A stretch of DNA of 12,321 nucleotides from Bacillota bacterium (GTDB taxonomy: Bacteria > Bacillota > Clostridia > Oscillospirales > Oscillospiraceae), in contig JAEWYA010000184.1 in the NCBI GenBank assembly GCA_023395775.1, positions 1-12,321 of the forward strand, in the 5' to 3' direction. Below are positions 7,787 through 12,321 of the stretch, piece by piece. The first letter of the stretch is position 1. Each line of letters opens with the position of its first letter. Under the pieces are notes generated by a model that did no database searches, was not told the origin of the DNA, and worked only from the letters and a program-made list of their open reading frames with translations. The translations under genes were made by a program, and so were the position numbers.

Positions 7787-8980
7787 TCATGCGGCGAAGA
7801 CGCCGAAATCCTTAAAATGGAAGGGGTGGAGCAGCGTATTCAGCCGCTCAATCTCCTGTGTGAGCGCATCGCTGCCGGCCGCAGATTCCTGCGCGGTGGA
7901 AGAGCTGGACTGGACAGAGCCGGAAATCTTGGTCAGTCCATCCGAAAGACGGCGAATGCCCTCGACCTGCTCCTGCGCGTCCTTGCCGATCTCGTTGGTG
8001 ATGGCGACCACTTTGTCGGAGTTTTCATTCAGCAGACGGAGTGCTTCCGCCGTACCGCTGGTCAGCTCAGAGCCGCGCTGAACCGCGGCCACGGTGTCCT
8101 GAATCAGGGCGGTAGTATCTCTGGCGGCGTCGGCCGCTTTTTTTGCGAGGTTGCGTACCTCATCCGCCACCACAGCAAAGCCCTTTCCCGCCGTACCGGC
8201 ACGGGCGGCCTCCACCGCAGCGTTCAGCGCCAAAATGTTGGTCTGGAACGATATATCATCGATGGTTTTAATAATCTTGCTGATGCCGTCGGTCTTATCG
8301 GAGATATTGCGGATTGCAGTGAGCATATCGGACATTCTCTGGTTGCAGGAAGTGAAGCCGTCGGCGGACTCCCGGAACAGATCCCGGGCACAGCTGCGCT
8401 TTTCGCCGCTGTGCTGAACGATGACGGAAATTTCACCGATGATGTCGGTGAGCTGCTGAACGGAGGCGGTCTGCTGCCCGGCGTCCTGGAGCAGCGCCTG
8501 CGTCCCGGTGGAAACCTGACGTGCGCTCCCGTCCAGCTCTCCGGCGGCAGCACCGATGCCGGAAAGCAGTTGGGAAAGCCGGTCGCGGACGGCATCTATG
8601 GCGTGAAGCAGTGCCTCGTAGTCGCCCTGATATTTTTCAGGGCAGCAGCTTTTGACCAGCAGGTCGCCCCCGGCCATATCACTGAGCATACGGGACGCAT
8701 CCTCAAGGACCGCGGCAGAATCGTCTCCGTCTCCGCCCGGCCGACCGCCCTGTGCCGTCAAAGCCTCTGAAAATCTGCGCAGATGGGAAATCGCAGCGGC
8801 AAAAAACACTGCCGCCAGCACCACAGCTGCGATCAATTGAATCACAAGCCCTTTGTTGGACGTGCCGGTGAGGGCTGAGCTCGCAAGCAGAAAGATCAGC
8901 GAAAGCAGAAAGATTGCGAACAAGCCCGCCGCAGTTTTACGAACAGAGACAGTTTTCCATTCTTGTACATCATGATCCAT
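7787..8980 (-). CDS. Methyl-accepting chemotaxis protein with no extracellular sensor domain
   Basis: The protein is 397 residues. Two hydrophobic segments (about 17-36 and 45-66) are joined by a short polar loop around 'TGTSNKG', so almost nothing is exposed outside. A HAMP-like or linker region follows (about 90-145, with 'YQGDY'), then a coiled-coil signalling domain. The highly conserved hairpin tip is clear at about 241-280: 'DDISFQTNILALNAAVEAAR' followed by 'AGTAGKGFAVVADEVRNLA', the region that contacts CheA and CheW. No C-terminal pentapeptide for CheR/CheB is seen. Four cysteines (112, 113, 197, 212) lie in the cytoplasmic part. The start at 8980 is chosen because GGAGGGG lies 6 nt upstream; the longer in-frame start at 9085 overlaps the preceding gene. 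It lies 56 nt after the pseudo-ATPase gene and is last before the terminator. Confidence 0.92.
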   Translation of the reverse strand: MDHDVQEWKTVSVRKTAAGLFAIFLLSLIFLLASSALTGTSNKGLVIQLIAAVVLAAVFFAAAISHLRRFSEALTAQGGRPGGDGDDSAAVLEDASRMLSDMAGGDLLVKSCCPEKYQGDYEALLHAIDAVRDRLSQLLSGIGAAAGELDGSARQVSTGTQALLQDAGQQTASVQQLTDIIGEISVIVQHSGEKRSCARDLFRESADGFTSCNQRMSDMLTAIRNISDKTDGISKIIKTIDDISFQTNILALNAAVEAARAGTAGKGFAVVADEVRNLAKKAADAARDTTALIQDTVAAVQRGSELTSGTAEALRLLNENSDKVVAITNEIGKDAQEQVEGIRRLSDGLTKISGSVQSSSSTAQESAAGSDALTQEIERLNTLLHPFHFKDFGVFAA

Positions 8981-8986
8981 AAATTT

Positions 8987-8993
8987 CCCCTCC
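8987..8993 (-). promoter_or_regulatory. Ribosome binding site that fixes the chemoreceptor start
   Basis: On the minus strand GGAGGGG is followed by 6 nt (AAATTT) and the ATG at 8980. This supports the 397-residue form over a 432-residue form starting at 9085, which would add a non-conserved peptide overlapping the upstream gene. Confidence 0.85.
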
Positions 8994-9036
8994 ACATTTT
9001 TAGCTTTTTGACATAATAAGACGGAGAAAACGGTCC

Positions 9037-11175
9037 TCAGTACCGCCCCGCCAGATTGTCCATAAGGAAGACCGGCAGCGTCCACAGCAGGGAAAACGCC
9101 AGGAGCCGGAGCGGCTCCATCAGCTCATAGCTGCCAAGGCCCGTCAGATAAAAGCTCAGCAGCGCTCCGGCGACGGAGCCCAGCAGTGCAAGGGCGGTCC
9201 CCGCCCGCATTGCGCGGCACAGGCGATGACTCCCGGTGACGGTCTCCGCATAAGGCAACAGCCCCTCCCGCAGCAGCAGGGCGCGGGGACGGCCCTGGGC
9301 GGTCTCCTGTTCGGAGAAGGCCAGCCGATCGGAGAGCGAGGGATAATTCACCGTTACCTTGGCGGTGAACTTCCGCTTTAAAAGGCCGGGGTTCACATTG
9401 GGGTCCCGGGAGGCAAGAATTGGCTGAATATGGTTCCGCTGGAGAAGACGCAGGGCCCAGTCCACATTGTCGGAGGGCTTGTACTTCACCGCAAACACCG
9501 CTGCAAGCTGGCGGTCGATGGAGAGAAACACCCCGGTGCGCAGGTTCAGCCCGCTGGGGAGTCGGACGTCCATTTTGCGCATGAACGACGCGGTGCCAAG
9601 AAGCACCGACTCCCCGTGAATGTTGGCGGAGAAACCGCCCTCCTCGTAAAAGCTGAAGTCGTCCAGTGTTTCAAGGGACCCGCCCTCAGACACCAGCAGA
9701 TTGTCAAACAGCCGCCGCAGCCCGCAGCCGGAAGCCCGGGCAAGAGACGCGCCGTAGGATACCGCCTTCGGCATTTCCTCGCCAAAGAGCTTGACGCCGT
9801 TGAGACTGACTGTGCCGGGAGGGAACAGGTCCTGATCGGTGACGACCATGGATCTTTTTTTGCTGATCTTCTCCGCACCGGCACAGCCCGCCACGGCGCA
9901 GCCCGCCTTTTGCAGCCGCTTTGCCAGCCGTGCGGCGGGAAGCGCGTCCGCCAGCGGCAGCATCAGCGCGGCGGAGGCCGCAAGAATTGCCGACCAGTTT
10001 AAAAGAAAATCGGAGCTGCGTCCCTGCCCCAAAGACCCAAGGCCCGCGAACACGCCGGAGGCCACGAAGACCACCGGCAGCAGCGCGGCCTGCCAAAGCT
10101 CCGAGACAGAGGCCTTTTCCGTGTCGGACCAAAAGCCGGGAATACGGCCGGGCTGTTTGCAGGCCCCGGTTTCCAAATCCGTTACCAGATACGGCGGCGC
10201 GGAGTCCAGCGCAGCGGTGCGAAATGTGTCGCACCGGGCCTTTTCCCGCTGAGAACAGCCCCACTGGCCGAACAGCAGACCCACGCAGGCCGGGAGGGCA
10301 TACAGGGGCGCGTCGCTGCGGGCGGGGAGCCAGAGGCGGGCGGCGCAGTCCAGCAGCGCCGCAATCGCGGACACTGCCAACAGCAGCTCTCCCGTAAAAA
10401 ATTTGCGGACAAGCCGGGAAAAGCCGCGGACAAAAACGCGGCGGCACAAAATACACATCAGGGTCAGCCCCGCGGCGGAGACAACGGTTTGCAGCCGTGC
10501 GTCTCCTGTCCAGAGGGGGACGGTATATCCGGCGGCTTCCGCCGCCTGGGGCGCCAGCAGCAAAAGGGAAACTCCCACTGCGGCTGAAAGAGGGCGGCTG
10601 CTGCGGCGCCAGCTCTTCAGCGCTGCCTTCATGGCTGCGTCCAGCGGCTCCTCCGGGCCGATGGGCGGTTCCTCCGGCTCCGGTTCCGGCGGCGGGCCGG
10701 GGGGCTCATAGAGCCGCTCCGTTTCCTCCGAAACCATCTTCTTTCGGGAGAAGAGGCCGCGGCGGGAGCGGTGCTCCGCCATTCGGGACTCCCGTTCCTC
10801 CATCACATCCCCCACTGTCTGCCCCACAGCCTGTTCAATGGACACGGGGCGGGGCGGGGGCGGAAGGGCTTCCTCCGGAGGAGCCTCCTGCGGCTCGTGA
10901 GACGCCTTCGGGGAGGCGTCCGTCTCCGGCTCCTCCGCGCACGGAGCGGAGAGCGCAGACTCCGTCTCTTCGGGCTGGGGGATGGTTTCCACGCCGTCCT
11001 CCGGCGCAGTCTCCTCCTCCACCTCCTCCAGAATATGCTGGCGGCGGCTTCCGCCGTATTCCGCCAGAATTTCCTCCAGTGAGAAGTCGCCCTCCGGGGA
11101 TACGCCGGTTCCGGCGGTCAAATCCTCCGCGTCGGTGAGCGCATCATATGGTTTTTTATCTTCGATCTCTGCCAT
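9037..11175 (-). CDS. P-type-ATPase-like membrane protein lacking catalytic motifs (pseudo-ATPase)
   Basis: The protein has 712 residues. Residues 1-190 form an acidic, proline-rich cytoplasmic tail with a 'DFSLEEILAEYGG' motif at 30-42. Eight likely membrane segments follow (~195-215, 230-248, 262-283, 288-305, 360-380, 392-412, 656-678, 688-706), spaced as in P1B-type metal ATPases with the P/N domain between the sixth and seventh. P/N landmarks align but are degenerate: the phosphorylation loop DKTGTLT reads DQDLFPPGT (447-455), the P1B SEHPL motif reads ASGCGL (481-486), TGD reads SRD (589-591), and GDGxND is absent. The N-domain strand 'VLLGTASFM' (524-532) is retained. The actuator loop is only ~55 residues without TGE, and no CPC metal motif is seen in the sixth segment. 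Transport by ATP hydrolysis is therefore unlikely; a sensory, scaffold or regulatory role is inferred. A GGGAG lies 6 nt before the start. Confidence 0.75.
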   Translation of the reverse strand: MAEIEDKKPYDALTDAEDLTAGTGVSPEGDFSLEEILAEYGGSRRQHILEEVEEETAPEDGVETIPQPEETESALSAPCAEEPETDASPKASHEPQEAPPEEALPPPPRPVSIEQAVGQTVGDVMEERESRMAEHRSRRGLFSRKKMVSEETERLYEPPGPPPEPEPEEPPIGPEEPLDAAMKAALKSWRRSSRPLSAAVGVSLLLLAPQAAEAAGYTVPLWTGDARLQTVVSAAGLTLMCILCRRVFVRGFSRLVRKFFTGELLLAVSAIAALLDCAARLWLPARSDAPLYALPACVGLLFGQWGCSQREKARCDTFRTAALDSAPPYLVTDLETGACKQPGRIPGFWSDTEKASVSELWQAALLPVVFVASGVFAGLGSLGQGRSSDFLLNWSAILAASAALMLPLADALPAARLAKRLQKAGCAVAGCAGAEKISKKRSMVVTDQDLFPPGTVSLNGVKLFGEEMPKAVSYGASLARASGCGLRRLFDNLLVSEGGSLETLDDFSFYEEGGFSANIHGESVLLGTASFMRKMDVRLPSGLNLRTGVFLSIDRQLAAVFAVKYKPSDNVDWALRLLQRNHIQPILASRDPNVNPGLLKRKFTAKVTVNYPSLSDRLAFSEQETAQGRPRALLLREGLLPYAETVTGSHRLCRAMRAGTALALLGSVAGALLSFYLTGLGSYELMEPLRLLAFSLLWTLPVFLMDNLAGRY

Positions 11176-11206
11176 CTTTCTCTCCCACCCGCGAATTGTC
11201 TCTTTA

Positions 11207-11974
11207 TCAGCTTCTCTGACGCACGGCCTCGTACAGCAGGATCGCTGCCGCCGCGGAGGCGTTCAGTGAGTTCAGCCTGCCCCGCATAGGAATGCTGACC
11301 AGAAAATCGCAGTTCTCCGCCGCCAGACGGGTCATTCCCTCGCCCTCGCTGCCGATGACAATGGCGGCGGGGCCGCGCAGGTCCGCGTCGTACAGGCCGG
11401 TGGTCCCGTCCGTCGCCGTGCCGAAAATCCACAAGCCCTGTTTTTTCAAATCCTTCAGAAGGGACGGAATGTTGGGCACCCGCGCCACCGGCAGGTGGGC
11501 CACCGCCCCGGCGGAGGTCTTGGCCACGATGGCCGTCAGCCCCGCGCTGCGGCGCTTGGGAATGACCACTCCGTGAACCCCGGCGCACTCTGCGGTGCGG
11601 ATGATGGCCCCCAGATTATGGGGGTCGGAAATTTCGTCGCAAATGACAAGCAAAGGCTTCTCGCCCCGTTTTTCGGCGATGGCCAGAATGTCCTCCACCG
11701 TGGCGTATTCCCGCACGGCGGCCAGCGCAATCACGCCCTGATGGGCGTGGGTCCGGCTCATGCCGTCCAGCTTCCGCCGGTCCGCTTCCACCACCACCAC
11801 GCCGGCCGCCCGGGCCTTGGAGGCAATATGGCCCAAGGTTTTGTCCGTCTCGCCCCGGGCGAGATAAATTTTGTCGATGGTTTCGCCCGCACGCAGGGCT
11901 TCAATCACCGCGTTGCGGCCCTCGATCATGCCGTCCGCCTCGGCGGTAAGCAGGTCTTTCTTTTCACTGTCCAT
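11207..11974 (-). CDS. rlmB: 23S rRNA (guanosine-2'-O-)-methyltransferase, TrmH/SpoU family
   Basis: RlmB uses S-adenosylmethionine to methylate the 2'-O of guanosine 2251 (E. coli numbering) in the peptidyl-transferase loop of 23S rRNA. The 255-residue length is normal. Residues ~16-90 are the SpoU substrate-binding domain ('IEGRNAVIEAL', 'HAHQGVIAL'). The SPOUT trefoil-knot domain carries all three family motifs: NLGAIIRT (120-127) with the catalytic Arg, IGSEGEG (207-213), and IPMRGRLNSLNAS (228-240). The start at 11974 is set by AAGGAG 6 nt upstream; the frame stays open to a GTG at 12101-12103, but no ribosome site is seen there. The paralogue TrmH/TsnR is a less likely alternative. It is the first gene of the minus-strand unit, 31 nt ahead of the pseudo-ATPase gene. 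Confidence 0.92.
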   Translation of the reverse strand: MDSEKKDLLTAEADGMIEGRNAVIEALRAGETIDKIYLARGETDKTLGHIASKARAAGVVVVEADRRKLDGMSRTHAHQGVIALAAVREYATVEDILAIAEKRGEKPLLVICDEISDPHNLGAIIRTAECAGVHGVVIPKRRSAGLTAIVAKTSAGAVAHLPVARVPNIPSLLKDLKKQGLWIFGTATDGTTGLYDADLRGPAAIVIGSEGEGMTRLAAENCDFLVSIPMRGRLNSLNASAAAAILLYEAVRQRS

Positions 11975-11980
11975 TAGGTT

Positions 11981-11986
11981 CTCCTT
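11981..11986 (-). promoter_or_regulatory. rlmB: Ribosome binding site that fixes the rlmB start
   Basis: AAGGAG on the minus strand is separated by 6 nt from the ATG at 11974. The in-frame ATG at 12079 follows directly on the promoter -10 element with no Shine-Dalgarno sequence, so the shorter protein is preferred. Confidence 0.85.
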
Positions 11987-12080
11987 CAGCCGCCTCAAGT
12001 ATCCGGCCCGCAGCCGGGCGGATAAAAACGCCGCTTCTTCCAGCTTTTGGGCGTTTTGCGCGGAATCAATAATTACCATG

Positions 12081-12109
12081 ATTGTATCACAGTTTCCGCA
12101 CACAATAAA
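12081..12109 (-). promoter_or_regulatory. Extended -10 promoter for the rlmB operon
   Basis: On the minus strand TACAAT (12086-12081) is preceded by TGA, forming an extended -10 (TGnTACAAT). A weak -35 (TTTATT, 12109-12104) is 17 bp upstream. The predicted transcript would begin near 12074 and carry a leader of about 100 nt before rlmB. It is a motif match only. Confidence 0.5.
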
Positions 12110-12151
12110 GTGAAATTCACAGAAATTTCATGGAAAAGCCAACAAGCGTTC

Positions 12152-12180
12152 TTGTAGCCCTCTTCTTTTTATGGTATACT
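12152..12180 (+). promoter_or_regulatory. Extended -10 promoter for the rightmost gene
   Basis: TATACT (12175-12180) is preceded by TGG, giving an extended -10, and TTGTAG (12152-12157) is placed 17 bp upstream as a -35. Transcription would begin around 12187, leaving a leader of roughly 40 nt before the ATG at 12230. It diverges from the rlmB promoter; the two elements are about 40 bp apart. Confidence 0.65.
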
Positions 12181-12229
12181 GCTTCATAATTTAACCCAGC
12201 GCTTTAACAGGCAAAGGAGTATTCGTTCG

Positions 12230-12321
12230 ATGAGTCAGAATAACGACCGGAAAAACAGAAACGGGCCCAACAGAAACGGGCAAAATGGAGGAAACAACTG
12301 GCGCGGCTTACTTTCCCTGGT
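12230..12321 (+). CDS. ftsH: N-terminus of probable ATP-dependent zinc metalloprotease FtsH (3' truncated)
   Basis: Only 30 full codons are visible before the window ends. The start ATG is preceded by AAGGAG (12214-12219) with a 10-nt gap and by a good promoter, so a gene clearly begins here. The peptide is an Asn/Gly/Arg-rich hydrophilic tail ('MSQNNDRKNRNGPNRNG') that turns hydrophobic at 'NWRGLLSLV'. This looks like the N-terminus of clostridial FtsH, where an Asn-rich cytoplasmic tail precedes the first membrane segment. FtsH is a membrane-bound AAA+ protease for quality control of membrane and soluble proteins. None of its diagnostic parts (Walker motifs, HEXXH) is in the window, so the name rests on resemblance of a low-complexity tail, and another membrane protein is possible. 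Confidence 0.55.
   Translation, partial: MSQNNDRKNRNGPNRNGQNGGNNWRGLLSL

Noticed and set aside
7817..8770. A 317-codon open frame on the plus strand across the chemoreceptor
   Set aside because: The minus strand encodes the unmistakable chemoreceptor signalling tip here, and the plus-strand frame has no ribosome site or family resemblance.
8981..9036. Separate promoter for the chemoreceptor (TATTAT-like element, or a flagellar-sigma site)
   Set aside because: No convincing -35 or flagellar-sigma consensus could be placed. The 56-nt gap is compatible with read-through from the upstream genes.
8981..9085. Longer chemoreceptor start at 9085
   Set aside because: It would overlap the end of the pseudo-ATPase gene by 49 nt and add a non-conserved peptide, while a strong GGAGGGG site precedes the ATG at 8980.
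10384..10392. TGE tripeptide in the pseudo-ATPase (residues 261-263) as the actuator-domain phosphatase motif
   Set aside because: It lies at the start of a membrane segment (TGELLLAVSA), not in the loop between the fourth and fifth segments where the actuator domain belongs.

Overview
The window looks like a chromosomal segment from an anaerobic, Gram-positive gut member of the Clostridia, most likely Oscillospiraceae (Flavonifractor/Oscillibacter/Intestinimonas-like). This is inferred from the high GC content, strong AAGGAG/GGAGG ribosome binding sites, S-layer-homology (SLH) surface proteins, a typical clostridial chemoreceptor, and an Asn/Gly-rich protein start resembling FtsH of that family. 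No phage, IS element, CRISPR array, tRNA or rRNA was seen.

Left half, plus strand (1-7777): an apparent three-gene operon. The first gene is the 3' part of a very large secreted protein built of Ig/fibronectin-like modules. After 26 nt comes a secreted 1117-residue protein with a signal peptide, two Ig-like (BIG2-type) domains, six tandem ~117-residue repeats and three C-terminal SLH domains. After a further 15 nt comes a 238-residue c-di-GMP-binding PilZ protein with a YcgR/MotI-like layout. A perfect 16-bp hairpin (7741-7777) closes the unit and also serves the convergent minus-strand genes.

Right half, minus strand (12109 down to 7787): a probable operon read rlmB, then a P-type-ATPase-like membrane protein, then a methyl-accepting chemotaxis protein, driven from an extended -10 promoter near 12081-12109. 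rlmB is ordinary housekeeping 23S rRNA methylation. The second gene keeps the P1B-ATPase membrane and P/N-domain layout but has lost every catalytic motif I can align (DKTGT, SEHPL, TGD, GDGxND, and the TGE-bearing actuator domain), and it carries a long acidic, proline-rich cytoplasmic tail: a pseudo-ATPase. The third is a chemoreceptor with a transmembrane hairpin and essentially no extracellular sensor.

At the right edge a divergent plus-strand gene, probably ftsH, begins at 12230 behind its own extended -10 promoter.

The strongest candidates for something undescribed are the pseudo-P-type ATPase and its pairing with a sensor-less chemoreceptor, the SLH protein's six repeats with one cysteine each at the same place, and the co-transcription of a c-di-GMP effector with S-layer-type surface proteins.
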